Assembly (NCBI GenBank): GCA_017560825.1
Contig: JAFZED010000068.1
Location: forward strand, 1-64,000
DNA from: Bacteroidales bacterium
Lineage (GTDB): Bacteria > Bacteroidota > Bacteroidia > Bacteroidales > UBA932
DNA length: 64,000 nucleotides
Direction of reading: 5' to 3'
Both the position numbers and the translations under genes were made by a program. Below the pieces are notes generated by a model, which saw only the letters and a list, made by a program, of their open reading frames with translations, was not told the origin of the DNA and ran no database searches. This document shows, one piece after another, positions 16,106-24,694 of the stretch (position 1 is its first letter; the number at the start of each line of letters is the position of its first letter).

Positions 16106-17308
16106 ATGATGAAACGACTGTTTATGATTGCCGTAGCGTTACTCACATTGGGTAGCGTTGCGAATGCGCAGCAGAGTATGAGCGACGAGTCTCTTGAGTT
16201 CCGTCCTCATTGGAGTCTTGGTGTGCAGGGTGGAGCAGGCTACACTATCGGTGAGGCTGCTTTCGCGAAGCTCCTCTCTCCAGCAGCTCAGCTGTCAGCA
16301 TCTTACCACTTCCACCACGCGTTCGGAGTACGCGCAGGTCTTAGTGGTTGGCAGGGCAAAGGTGGCCTTGTAGTGTCAGAAGACATCTACAGATTCCAGT
16401 ATGGCCAGCTTAGCGCAGACTTTACAGTGGATCTCGCAAGCCTCATCGCAGGCTTTGACCACCAGAGAGTCTTCAGCCCTTATCTTTTTGCCGGTATCGG
16501 CGGAGCTTATGGTTTCAATAATGAGGAGGCAACTGCACTTGCAGGCAAGTATTCAGTGGCTTTCCCTTACATTTGGGACAAGAAAGCTTTTGTCGTAGGC
16601 CGTCTTGGTGCTGGTGTTGACTTTTGGTTGACCAAGGCTATCGCTCTTGGTATCGAGGGTAACGCCAATATGTTCTCTGACAAACTTAACTCAAAGGAAG
16701 CAGGTAAGGGTCTCCTCGCTGACTGGCAGTTCGACCTCCTCGCAGGTGTGAAGTTCCGTCTTGGTGACAACACCCGTCCATCTGCTGTATACGCTGCACA
16801 GGTTGCTGCTGCTGAGGCTGCTGCTGCCGCTGCTGCTGCTCTTGCTGCTGAGAAGGCTGCCGCTGAGAAGGCTGCTGCTGAGAAGGCTGCCGCTGAGAAG
16901 GCTGCTGCTGAGAAGGCCGCTGCTGAGAAGGCTGCTGCTGAGAAGGCCGCTGCTGAGAAGGCTGCTGCTGAGAAGGCTGCTGTTGCTGCTGAGAACTCAG
17001 AGGATGTATTCTTCACAATCGACTCTTACTATATCCGTGCAAACGAGGGCAAGAAGCTTGAGAAGCTCGCTGCTTGGATGAAGGAGAATCCTGACTTCAC
17101 TGTAACACTCGTTGGTTACGCTGACAAGAAGACTGGTACATACGAGATCAACCAGAGAATCTCTGAGCGCCGTGCAAACGCTGTTAAGGAGAGACTCGTT
17201 AAGCTTGGTGTTCCTGCTGACAGAATTATGACATTCTTCAAGGGTGACACAGTTCAGCCATTCGCTGAGAACGCTAAGAACCGTGTTGTAATCTGTGAAC
17301 TCGAGTAA
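16106..17308 (+). CDS. OmpA-family outer-membrane protein with Ala-Glu-Lys repeat linker
   Basis: 400 residues. Signal peptide ends ANAQ; two ATGs are adjacent (16106, 16109). Residues ~28-222 form an eight-strand-type barrel (HWSLGVQGGAGYTIG, YLFAGIGGAYGF, GAGVDFWLTK). Residues ~228-295 are an Ala-rich helical linker containing nine AAEKA units. Residues ~300-400 are an OmpA C-terminal peptidoglycan-binding domain: FTIDSYYIRANEGKKLEKLA, the GYADKKTGTYEINQRISERR segment with the conserved Asp and Arg, and VKERLVKLGVPADRI. The protein ties the outer membrane to the cell wall. Codon choice is strongly biased, as expected for an abundant protein. The next gene starts 43 bases on with no terminator between. 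Confidence 0.85.
   Translation: MMKRLFMIAVALLTLGSVANAQQSMSDESLEFRPHWSLGVQGGAGYTIGEAAFAKLLSPAAQLSASYHFHHAFGVRAGLSGWQGKGGLVVSEDIYRFQYGQLSADFTVDLASLIAGFDHQRVFSPYLFAGIGGAYGFNNEEATALAGKYSVAFPYIWDKKAFVVGRLGAGVDFWLTKAIALGIEGNANMFSDKLNSKEAGKGLLADWQFDLLAGVKFRLGDNTRPSAVYAAQVAAAEAAAAAAAALAAEKAAAEKAAAEKAAAEKAAAEKAAAEKAAAEKAAAEKAAAEKAAVAAENSEDVFFTIDSYYIRANEGKKLEKLAAWMKENPDFTVTLVGYADKKTGTYEINQRISERRANAVKERLVKLGVPADRIMTFFKGDTVQPFAENAKNRVVICELE
16845..16983 (+). repeat. 15-bp tandem repeat within the ompA-like gene
   Basis: Nine units of GCTGCYGAGAAGGCY, each encoding AAEKA. The only variation is synonymous (GCT/GCC at two places), so the array can change by whole units without breaking the frame. Confidence 0.85.
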
Positions 17309-17351
17309 TTAGAGAATAATTATTATTAAATATTAAACAAACCTATTTATT

Positions 17352-19889
17352 ATGAAATCATTTTTCACAAATCTTGGCAAGGCGCTTCTCTGCGGAGCTG
17401 TTGTTGCTATGATTGGATGTACTGATCTTCATTCAGACATCAAGTTGGTTGAGACAACCAATAATGAGGCTCTTAAGGAGCTCGCTGCAAAGCTTGAGGC
17501 AGATTATGCTACAAAGCAGGCTCTTGCTGCTGCTCAGGAGGCTCTTAATGCTAAGGATGGCGACCTTCAGGCTGCTATCGACGATGTTAAGAAATCCCTT
17601 GAGGGTTATGCTACTAACGACGCTGTAAACGCTGTTCTTGCTCACGTGGCTGAGCTTGAGGCTGCTCTTGGTGCAGCTCAGGAAGAGGTAAATGCAGCTC
17701 TTGCTGGTCTTCAGGCAGCTCTCGAAACTGCTCAGGAGGAGATCTACGGCCGTATCGAGACTGTAGAGGAGACTCTCTCAGCATCTCTCGTTCTTATCGA
17801 GGATCTCGCAGCTGAGGATGAGCAGATCTGGAACTCATTCAACACTCTCCAGGAAAGTGTATCTGCGCTTAGCACTCTTCTCGACGAGGCAACTGCTGAG
17901 CACGATCAGATCTATCAGCAGATCCAGACTGTAACTGAGACACTCTCTACAGTTATCACTATGCTCGAGGACTATGCTACAAAGCAGGAAGTTGAGGAGG
18001 TTTATGCTAAGATTCAGATCGTTGAGGAGTTCGTGACTGGCCTTACTAACCGTGTAGTTGACGTTGAGGACGCTCTCGCAATCCACCTCGCAGCTTTCGA
18101 GGCTTACAAGCTTTCTGTTGAGGAGGCTATCGCTCTCGCAACTGAGGATATGCAGGAGTACCTTACTCAGATGCTCAATGTAACTAACGACCAGATCGCT
18201 GAGATTACAGCGCTTCAGGAGGCACTCGTTCAGAGAATCGACACTCTCGAGCAGTTCTGCACTACTATCATCAACTCTTATGAGACTGCTGACGAGGAGC
18301 TTCTCGCTCTTATCGTTGAGACTAAGGAGGAGCTTACTCTCGTAGTAAACAACATCCTTAACTACCTTTCAGATATGCAGGGTCAGATCGATGACCTCGC
18401 TGCTCGCGTACAGAGCCTTGTTTTCATCCCTGAGTACTCAGACGGAAAGGCTACTATCGAGTGGGGTCTCCTCATCGACAACGATTCAGCTGTTAACTTC
18501 CTCCTTAACAGAATCATCACTACTGGCAACATCAATGCATTCAAGAGCATTGTTAAGGAGTACATCGCTAAGGTTAAGAACCACATTCTTTACCACTCTG
18601 CTGACATCGAGGCTTCTCTTGAGGACTTCCTCGCTAACCTCGTTGACGAGGGTGCACTCGAGTCTGCTCTCGCTGAGATGTTCACTTCTATCCAGGACCT
18701 CGTTGCTGCTGAGATCTACAAGCTCCTTCAGGACACTAAGATCAACGCTGACGTTAACCTTGATGTAAACGTAGATGTTGAAGTATTCCCAGGCTATACA
18801 GCTCCAGGTACAGGTACTGCAAACGGTACTATCGAGGGCGAGTTTGACCTTCCTGAGTTCGACGGTGACCTCGAGGCAGAGGCTGAGAAGATCGCTTCTC
18901 AGATCATGGCTGACATCATGGGTGCATTCAACCTTGGCGGTCTTAACCTCAACCTCACTGACACTATCAAGGGTCTCCTTAGCGCAATGAAGTCTGTAGG
19001 CGTTAGCACTGCAAGAGAGCTTATTGATGTTCTCAGAAACGCTTCTGTAAACGACATCATCGGCAACCTCAACAGCGCTGAGTTCAGATCACTCCTCTCA
19101 AAGATGCTTTCAGTAGCTAAGAGAGCAGAGGCTAAGGTTCTTGAGAACACTGCACTTCTCCAGAGAGAGTCTGTAATCAGATATAAGGTTATGGGTCAGA
19201 ACGCAACAGCTCTTGCTGCTGCTATCGCTAAGAACCCTTCAGTTCTTTCTTACGACGTAGAGACTGTAGACGTACGTGCTGCTGCTCCAGGTCTTAAGAT
19301 CACTAAGGTAGTTGCTAAGGGTGACGAGATCCACGTTTCAGTAGTTCCACAGAACTTCCACTATCGTTTCTACCTCACTTACATCCTCGAGGATTCATTC
19401 CTTTACGGTGCAGCTGAGAGCTTCTTCGACAAGTATGGTAAGACTGGTCTTATCTCTTACAGCGCAGCTCTCGTTCTCAACGACGGTAACAACATCCGTT
19501 CAACTGAGTACGTAAACTTCGTATCTTCAGAGAACCCTGAGATCTTCACTCCAGAGGTTATCAAGAACGGTTCAGTTGTAGAGTCTGAGACTATCGTTCT
19601 TGAGAAGGGTGCTGACTATGTAACTCTTTGCGAGGGAATGTACATGGGTTACCTCAGCGTTCCTAACCGCCAGATCCTTACTAAGGAGCAGCTTGCACAG
19701 AAGGGCTTCTTCGGTATCACTGAGAAGGCTGTTGTAAACACTAACAACGCTGGTGAGGCTGGTCCTTGCACATTCAACGGTCTCGTTGGTGCAATCGACG
19801 ATTGGTACAACTACACATTCACTACATACTGGTCAGTTAACGACATCGTTCTTGCTGTTAACTCAACTGTAGAGTTCGTTAATCCTTGA
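17352..19889 (+). CDS. coiled-coil surface lipoprotein, ends at an in-frame TGA
   Basis: 845 residues to the TGA. Lipobox AMIGC (lipidated Cys23). Residues ~30-365 are nearly continuous coiled coil with repeated LE(A/T)A, YATK and VEE motifs; residues ~370-640 are helical with a short beta segment of alternating Asp/Asn/Val (INADVNLDVNVDVEVFPGY); residues ~655-845 are beta-rich (RFYLTYILEDS, YTFTTYWSVNDI). A rod-like surface protein is likely; I do not recognise the family. Codon bias matches the ompA-like gene upstream, so both are probably abundant and cotranscribed. The frame stays open for 111 more codons after the TGA up to a stop right before a terminator, so this looks like a longer gene of 957 codons interrupted by one nonsense codon. 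Confidence 0.75.
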   Translation: MKSFFTNLGKALLCGAVVAMIGCTDLHSDIKLVETTNNEALKELAAKLEADYATKQALAAAQEALNAKDGDLQAAIDDVKKSLEGYATNDAVNAVLAHVAELEAALGAAQEEVNAALAGLQAALETAQEEIYGRIETVEETLSASLVLIEDLAAEDEQIWNSFNTLQESVSALSTLLDEATAEHDQIYQQIQTVTETLSTVITMLEDYATKQEVEEVYAKIQIVEEFVTGLTNRVVDVEDALAIHLAAFEAYKLSVEEAIALATEDMQEYLTQMLNVTNDQIAEITALQEALVQRIDTLEQFCTTIINSYETADEELLALIVETKEELTLVVNNILNYLSDMQGQIDDLAARVQSLVFIPEYSDGKATIEWGLLIDNDSAVNFLLNRIITTGNINAFKSIVKEYIAKVKNHILYHSADIEASLEDFLANLVDEGALESALAEMFTSIQDLVAAEIYKLLQDTKINADVNLDVNVDVEVFPGYTAPGTGTANGTIEGEFDLPEFDGDLEAEAEKIASQIMADIMGAFNLGGLNLNLTDTIKGLLSAMKSVGVSTARELIDVLRNASVNDIIGNLNSAEFRSLLSKMLSVAKRAEAKVLENTALLQRESVIRYKVMGQNATALAAAIAKNPSVLSYDVETVDVRAAAPGLKITKVVAKGDEIHVSVVPQNFHYRFYLTYILEDSFLYGAAESFFDKYGKTGLISYSAALVLNDGNNIRSTEYVNFVSSENPEIFTPEVIKNGSVVESETIVLEKGADYVTLCEGMYMGYLSVPNRQILTKEQLAQKGFFGITEKAVVNTNNAGEAGPCTFNGLVGAIDDWYNYTFTTYWSVNDIVLAVNSTVEFVNP

Positions 19890-20225
19890 ACTCTCCCAGT
19901 GTGGGAAGGTAACGTTGATGCTTCTTCAAACACCGTGATTTCCCTTGCAGCCGGTCAGCTGGCTCCTTGGTTTGAAGGTCTTGAAGTTGGTCAGACAATC
20001 TCAATCAAGTACGACGTCCTTAAGGACGGCCCATCTTGCCTTCACATTTATGATGTAAAGACAGCTGAGGTACTTGCTGAGTTGAATATGAATGCATCAG
20101 CAAGCACTGACAACGAATTCGCAATCAAAGTTGATGAGGAGTTCTTGTCAAACCTTACCGACGAAAAAATCATGATTGGTGGTTCAGGTGCAGCAGTTAC
20201 AAACGTAACACTTTATATGTACTAA
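19890..20225 (+). pseudogene. C-terminal beta domain left in frame after the TGA
   Basis: 111 codons in the same frame as 17352-19889, directly after its TGA (TLPVWEGNVDASSNTVISL...). It looks like the final beta-sandwich of a Bacteroidetes surface protein, with VWEG at its opening and GGSGAAVTNVTLY at its close. It has no signal peptide and no ATG; the first possible start is GTG at 19899, without a ribosome site. On its own it would stay in the cytoplasm, so either it is the lost end of the lipoprotein (TGG-to-TGA change) or the TGA is read through. Codon use is as in the upstream part, indicating little decay. Confidence 0.6.
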
Positions 20226-20242
20226 CATCAATCTTACAAATA

Positions 20243-20268
20243 AAGGGTGACCGATGGTCACCCTTTTT
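20243..20268 (+). terminator. terminator of the coiled-coil lipoprotein operon
   Basis: 10-bp stem (20243-20252 with 20256-20265), 3-base loop, T-run to 20268. It lies after the second stop codon, not after the in-frame TGA. Confidence 0.8.
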
Positions 20269-20273
20269 ACATA

Positions 20274-20306
20274 ATAAAGGCGCCGATGTGATGTCGGCGC
20301 CTTTAT
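20274..20306 (-). terminator. terminator of hutI
   Basis: Perfect 13-bp GC-rich stem (20274-20286 with 20294-20306). Read on the minus strand it lies 16 bases past the hutI stop and ends in TTTAT. Confidence 0.75.
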
Positions 20307-20322
20307 CATATATGTATATACT

Positions 20323-21636
20323 TTATTTGTTCAGTATGACCTTCTCGATGATTGGGGTCTGATGGCTGTATGGGATGAATGCGAGTGAAGGGAGAGGCTT
20401 TGTGATGATCAGGTTTGCCTTCTTTCCGACAGTTATTGAACCTACTGTGTCGCTGACTCCCATTGCGTATGCAGAGTTGATAGTGCAGGCGTTAAAGGAC
20501 TGCTCTGGTGTGAGGCGCATACGGATGCAGCCGAGGGCCATTACGAAGCGCATATTGCCGCTTGGGCTTGAACCAGGGTTGTAGTCTGATGAGAGAGCTA
20601 CAGGAAGTCCGGCGTTTATGTAATCCTTGGCTCTGCCGAATTCTATTCCCAGGAAGAATGAGCAGCCTGGAAGCATTGTAGGCATGGTGCCAGAGTTGCG
20701 AAGGCATTCAATTTCAGCGTCTGTTGTAGCCTCAAGGTGGTCAACTGACTGTGCGTTATGCTTCACTCCGACCTGTACACCGCCGCTTACTGCAAGTTCG
20801 TTGGCGTGTATCTTCGGCTTAATGCCATACTTTGCAGCTTCTGAGAGTATCTTGTCAGTCTCTTCTACTGTGAAGAATCCCTTGTCTGTGAAAACATCCA
20901 CAAAATCTGCCAGATTTTCAGCTGCAACAGCCGGGAGCATATCTTTGCATATGTGATCCACATAATCAGCCTGACGGCCTTTATATGCCCTTCCTACTGC
21001 ATGTGCCCCTAAGAAGGTAGATTTGATTGTCAGAGGGGTAGTCTCCTTTATACGGCGTATTACACGCAGCATTTTGAGCTCGTCTTCGAGGGTGAGACCG
21101 TAGCCGCTCTTGATTTCAACAGCTCCGGTTCCCATCGCCATAATCTCGTTAACCCTCTCCATTGACTGGCGATAGAGTTCCTCTTCTGAAGTCTCGTGCA
21201 GCAGGTCTGCGGAATTGAGGATTCCGCCTCCGCGTGCTGCGATCTCCTCATAGCTCAGACCTGCAATCTTGTCGCGGAACTCTCCGTCTCGGCAGCCAGC
21301 ATAGACAATATGCGTATGCGCATCACAGAAAGCCGGCATTACAAATCCCCCCTTTGCATCGATGTACTCTATTTCGGTGGTTGTATTGGTATCCAAAACC
21401 GTGCTACCCCCCTGGCCGCAGGGGGAGGGACCCGCGACGCAGTCGTGGGAGGGGTTGTTTTGGATACCAATATAACCGCCGTTACAAGGTCCAAAGTCGG
21501 TGATTATGCCGTCCTCGATGGTCAGGTAGGCATTCTCGATGCATTCTACGTGATTCATTTCGGAGCCCTTGAGCATAGTTTTGCTCTCGGGCAGGATGCC
21601 GGCAAGTGTACCTATATTATATATGATTGTCTTCAT
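20323..21636 (-). CDS. hutI: imidazolonepropionase
   Basis: 437 residues; it opens the ring of 4-imidazolone-5-propanoate to N-formimino-glutamate in histidine degradation. It is a metal-dependent amidohydrolase: CDAHTHIVYAG carries the HxH metal pair, GTGAVEIKSGYGL and FLGAHAVG follow, IHANEL holds a metal/substrate His, and SSDYNPGSSPSGNM the catalytic Asp region. The usual length is about 415; the excess lies near residues 53-83, where YIGIQNNPSHDCVAGPSPCG and the following QGGSTVLDTN are encoded by a palindromic repeat (21384-21472). This loop lies before the catalytic HxH, so the enzyme may tolerate it. hutI follows hutH by 48 bases across a hairpin. Confidence 0.93.
   Translation of the reverse strand: MKTIIYNIGTLAGILPESKTMLKGSEMNHVECIENAYLTIEDGIITDFGPCNGGYIGIQNNPSHDCVAGPSPCGQGGSTVLDTNTTTEIEYIDAKGGFVMPAFCDAHTHIVYAGCRDGEFRDKIAGLSYEEIAARGGGILNSADLLHETSEEELYRQSMERVNEIMAMGTGAVEIKSGYGLTLEDELKMLRVIRRIKETTPLTIKSTFLGAHAVGRAYKGRQADYVDHICKDMLPAVAAENLADFVDVFTDKGFFTVEETDKILSEAAKYGIKPKIHANELAVSGGVQVGVKHNAQSVDHLEATTDAEIECLRNSGTMPTMLPGCSFFLGIEFGRAKDYINAGLPVALSSDYNPGSSPSGNMRFVMALGCIRMRLTPEQSFNACTINSAYAMGVSDTVGSITVGKKANLIITKPLPSLAFIPYSHQTPIIEKVILNK
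21384..21472. repeat. palindromic element inserted in frame in hutI
   Basis: Perfect 16-bp arms (21384-21399 with 21457-21472) around a 57-bp GC-rich core. The core shares GTGGGAGGG (21445-21453; reverse CCCTCCCAC) and the reverse of CGGGTCCCTCCC with the element at 41521-41659. It adds about 30 codons to hutI with no stop. Confidence 0.75.
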
Positions 21637-21653
21637 AATGGTATGTTTTAGAA

Positions 21654-21679
21654 AAGGGATACAAAATCTTGTATCCCTT
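21654..21679 (-). terminator. hairpin between hutH and hutI
   Basis: Perfect 11-bp stem (21654-21664 with 21669-21679) followed on the minus strand by TTTTC. It may lower hutI expression relative to hutH rather than stop it. Confidence 0.55.
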
Positions 21680-21684
21680 CGATG

Positions 21685-23157
21685 TTATCTTATGAATTCG
21701 ATTGCCTTTTCAATGAGCGGGTGCATATAGCGGTCGTCCTCGATGAATGGAACCACTTTGCGGAATTTTGCAAAGATCTTCTCGATCTCCCAAGACGAGC
21801 GCAGCGGTCTCCTGAACTCGAATGCCTGAGCTGCATTGAAGAGCTCGATAGCAAGTACTCGCTCTGTGTTGTCCACAACTCGTACAAGCTTGGTTGCAGC
21901 GTTCGCACCCATACTCACGTGGTCTTCCTGACCCTGTGATGAAGGGATCGAGTCAGCCGATGCAGGCATACAGAGGCCCTTGCTCTGGCTTACGATTGAA
22001 GCCGCAGTGTACTGAGGGATCATAAAGCCGCTGTTCAGACCCGGCTTGGCCACGAGGAAGTTAGGAAGGCCTCTCTGGCCGGAGATGAGCTTGTAGATTC
22101 GTCTCTCCGAGATGTTTGCAAGCTCTGAAAGCGCTATTGTGAGCATATCCATAGGGATGGCGATAGGCTGTCCGTGGAAGTTTCCTGCTGAGATGATGAG
22201 GTCTTCGTCAGGGAACACAGTCGGATTGTCTGTCGCACTGTTGATCTCGATCTCGATTACAGACTTCACATAGCGGATTGTGTCTTTTGACGCTCCGTGA
22301 ACCTGAGGAATGCAGCGGAACGAATACGGATCCTGTACGTGGACCTTTTTCTGCTTGATGATCTCGCTTCCCTCAAGGAGTTCGCGGAACCTTGCTGCAG
22401 TCTCGATCTGGCCTTTGTGTGCCCTCACCTCGTGAACCTGAGGATAGAATGGCTCTATGCGTCCGTCGTATGCCTCAAGAGACATTGCGCCGATCTTGTC
22501 TGCCCAGTCTGAAAGTCTTTCTGCCTGAATCAGTGACCACACAGCGTGTGCGCTCATAAATTGGGTTCCGTTAAGGAGGGCAAGACCTTCCTTTGACTGA
22601 AGGCGGATTGCTTCCCAACCCATTTCTTTCCACACGTCAGCACTCTGACGGACTTCTCCTTTGTAGACAACCTCACCCATACCGATAAGAGGCAGGCAAA
22701 GGTGAGCCAGAGGCGCAAGGTCGCCGGAAGCGCCGAGTGAGCCCTGCTGATAGACTACAGGAAGGATGTCGTTGTTGAACATATCGATGAGGCGCTGCAC
22801 TGTGATGAGCTGCACTCCTGAATAGCCGTATGAAAGTGACTGGATCTTGAGAAGGAGCATAAGCTTTACGATCTCAGGACGCACTGTCTCGCCTGTACCG
22901 CAGGCGTGCGACATTACCAGGTTGTGCTGGAGCTGTGACAGGTCCTCTGCAGGAATGGTGATGTTGCAGAGTGAGCCGAAGCCTGTAGTCACGCCGTAGA
23001 CCGGTCTTCCGATGTCCTCCATCTTGGTGTCGAGGAATTTGCGACATTTTACGATAGCTGCTTCCGCTTCCTTTCCCAGTTCAAGGCGGATGCCTTCGTT
23101 TACGATGGTGTTGACTTGCTCAATAGTGAGTTTCTTGTGTGAAATTATGTGATTCAT
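21685..23157 (-). CDS. hutH: histidine ammonia-lyase
   Basis: 490 residues; deaminates histidine to urocanate, the first step of the pathway. Residues 143-145 are Ala-Ser-Gly within GSLGASGDLAPL, which cyclise into the MIO electrophile. Other family marks are YGVTTGFGSL near 54-63, QHNLVMSHACGTGE near 77-90, and SAGNFHGQPIA with the conserved Asn. The frame is open to 23361, but the ATG at 23157 gives the family's normal N-terminus, and longer forms would run through the divergent wzi start. A TATCTTTG box on the minus strand at 23185-23192 gives a leader of about 20 bases and supports this start. Cytoplasmic homotetramer by family knowledge. Confidence 0.94.
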   Translation of the reverse strand: MNHIISHKKLTIEQVNTIVNEGIRLELGKEAEAAIVKCRKFLDTKMEDIGRPVYGVTTGFGSLCNITIPAEDLSQLQHNLVMSHACGTGETVRPEIVKLMLLLKIQSLSYGYSGVQLITVQRLIDMFNNDILPVVYQQGSLGASGDLAPLAHLCLPLIGMGEVVYKGEVRQSADVWKEMGWEAIRLQSKEGLALLNGTQFMSAHAVWSLIQAERLSDWADKIGAMSLEAYDGRIEPFYPQVHEVRAHKGQIETAARFRELLEGSEIIKQKKVHVQDPYSFRCIPQVHGASKDTIRYVKSVIEIEINSATDNPTVFPDEDLIISAGNFHGQPIAIPMDMLTIALSELANISERRIYKLISGQRGLPNFLVAKPGLNSGFMIPQYTAASIVSQSKGLCMPASADSIPSSQGQEDHVSMGANAATKLVRVVDNTERVLAIELFNAAQAFEFRRPLRSSWEIEKIFAKFRKVVPFIEDDRYMHPLIEKAIEFIR

Positions 23158-23184
23158 AGCCTGAATTGATCTTTGTACATCACA

Positions 23185-23213
23185 CAAAGATATAAAATAT
23201 ATACTTATCTTTG
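23185..23213. promoter_or_regulatory. divergent promoter region of hutH and wzi
   Basis: TATCTTTG on the minus strand at 23185-23192 faces hutH; TATCTTTG on the plus strand at 23206-23213 faces the Wzi gene and ends 5 bases before its ATG. Neither has a clear TTTG 19-21 bases upstream. Confidence 0.5.
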
Positions 23214-23218
23214 CCCGT

Positions 23219-24694
23219 ATGAGATTGAAATCTTTCATATGTCTGTGTCTGTTTCTGGGCATTGCGGCCGCTTCCTCGGCGCAGGGGTGGCGGCTTGGCT
23301 GGAGGACCGACGCCCATCTGGCGGGAGGGTCCGAAGCTGCCCTGCCTTTCTGGGCGCACACGGGCGGTCAGGGGATACTTCCGACAATTTCCGGAGCTGT
23401 ACTTTTTACTGGGGCTGATGTGGAGTACAAGAGTTCCGGTGATTTCTTCTTTGAAGGTGGTGTGAATCTGGCGGGGTGGGCTGCAGAGGCCGGGCCGCAA
23501 GGCGGGGCCGAAGTGCGCGGTGCGGTGGACAGGCTGTATGCCAGTGCCGGATGGAGGATGTTCAGGGCAGATCTGGGTATGGTTCCGCGGAAGAAGGAGC
23601 TTGGGGAACTTTCGATTACGGGTGGAAATATGATGTGGACATCAAATGCCAGAAACATTCCAGGTATAAACCTCAGTGCAGACTGGATCTACCCAGTGAA
23701 ATGGTTCGCCTTCCGAGGAAACATTGCTCATTACAAGATGTCAGACCCAAGGTCAGTCAAGGGAGCTATGATCCACGACAAGTCACTGGAGGGCAGGATA
23801 GAAATGACGGGCAGGCTGTCTCTCTCGGCCGGTCTTGAACATATAGCCCAATGGGGCGGCGTTTCAGCCTTGTACGGCCCCCAGCCTGCGTCGTTCAGAG
23901 ATTATATGCGAGTGTTCTTCGCTCAGGGCGGGGGAGAAGACGCAAGCATTTCGGATCAGGTGAATGTCCTTGGAAACCATCTGGGACGTGAATATATACG
24001 TCTGGACTATAGCGCAGACCGCTTCAATCTCACTTTCCAGTACGACAAACCTTTCGAAGACGGTTCAGGAGCAAGGTTCCAGAATATGCCAGACGGAGTG
24101 TGGACACTCAAGCTCGACCTCAAGGACAGGAAAGCCTTCGTGACAGACGTTATCTATGAATATATAAACACAACCTGGCAGTCGGGCCCCCTCCACGACC
24201 GGCCGGCAACCGACGAAGAACTGAAGGGGCAGGACCCTTCGGATCCTTTCTATGGAAAGGTGAGCCTGAAGGGACGCGACAACTACTTCAACAACAGTAT
24301 GTACAGGTCAGGATGGACCTATTACGGCCGTGTGATAGGCCTCCCACTGATCGGAGGCCTCGCCTATGAGGAAGATGGAACGGTCGCAGGAATATTGTGC
24401 AACAGAGTCAGGGCACACCACGTAGGCCTCGGTGGCAACCTCTCGAAGGACGTACCGTATATGTTCAAGGCAACCTACAGCAGAAATTACGGAAGGTACG
24501 GCCAAGCGCACAATTCGATATATTCAAATATACCTTGGCAGCTGTCAATGGCCCTCGAGGTAGGAGTGCCAAGGAATATGACGGGACTGCCGGTAGATTT
24601 TGTCGTAGGTATATATTCAGATCTGGGACTGCTTTATCCAGACTCATTCGGCTTTATCCTGAAGATCAGGCATTGCGGTTCACGCAGTCTTTAA
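23219..24694 (+). CDS. capsule assembly Wzi family outer-membrane protein
   Basis: 491 residues with a signal peptide ending AASSAQ. The mature protein is a beta-barrel of the Wzi family (PF14052): LPFWAHTGGQGILP near the N-terminus, LYASAGWRMFRADLGMVPRK, SITGGNMMWTSNARNIPG, RDYMRVFFAQGGG and a barrel-type end. In E. coli Wzi is a lectin that holds capsule on the cell surface. The ATG at 23219 lies 5 bases after a -7 box, so the mRNA may start at or next to the start codon; no other in-frame Met is close. Its 3' end overlaps the convergent Stealth gene by 29 bases. It is a plus-strand insertion in the otherwise minus-strand hut cluster. Confidence 0.8.
   Translation: MRLKSFICLCLFLGIAAASSAQGWRLGWRTDAHLAGGSEAALPFWAHTGGQGILPTISGAVLFTGADVEYKSSGDFFFEGGVNLAGWAAEAGPQGGAEVRGAVDRLYASAGWRMFRADLGMVPRKKELGELSITGGNMMWTSNARNIPGINLSADWIYPVKWFAFRGNIAHYKMSDPRSVKGAMIHDKSLEGRIEMTGRLSLSAGLEHIAQWGGVSALYGPQPASFRDYMRVFFAQGGGEDASISDQVNVLGNHLGREYIRLDYSADRFNLTFQYDKPFEDGSGARFQNMPDGVWTLKLDLKDRKAFVTDVIYEYINTTWQSGPLHDRPATDEELKGQDPSDPFYGKVSLKGRDNYFNNSMYRSGWTYYGRVIGLPLIGGLAYEEDGTVAGILCNRVRAHHVGLGGNLSKDVPYMFKATYSRNYGRYGQAHNSIYSNIPWQLSMALEVGVPRNMTGLPVDFVVGIYSDLGLLYPDSFGFILKIRHCGSRSL

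Noticed and set aside
16567..17016. Ala/Phe/Ser-repeat protein on the minus strand
   Set aside because: Reverse complement of the 15-bp tandem repeat of the ompA-like gene; no independent support.
16761..17081. Leu/Arg-repeat open frame on the plus strand
   Set aside because: Shifted frame of the same tandem repeat.
19887..19889. TGA as a sense codon under an alternative genetic code, or selenocysteine
   Set aside because: TGA ends other clear genes here (e.g. at 7869 and 15912), and no selenocysteine insertion hairpin was evident after it.
23158..23361. N-terminal extension of hutH from 23361
   Set aside because: It would cross the divergent promoter and the wzi start, and adds residues not typical of the enzyme.
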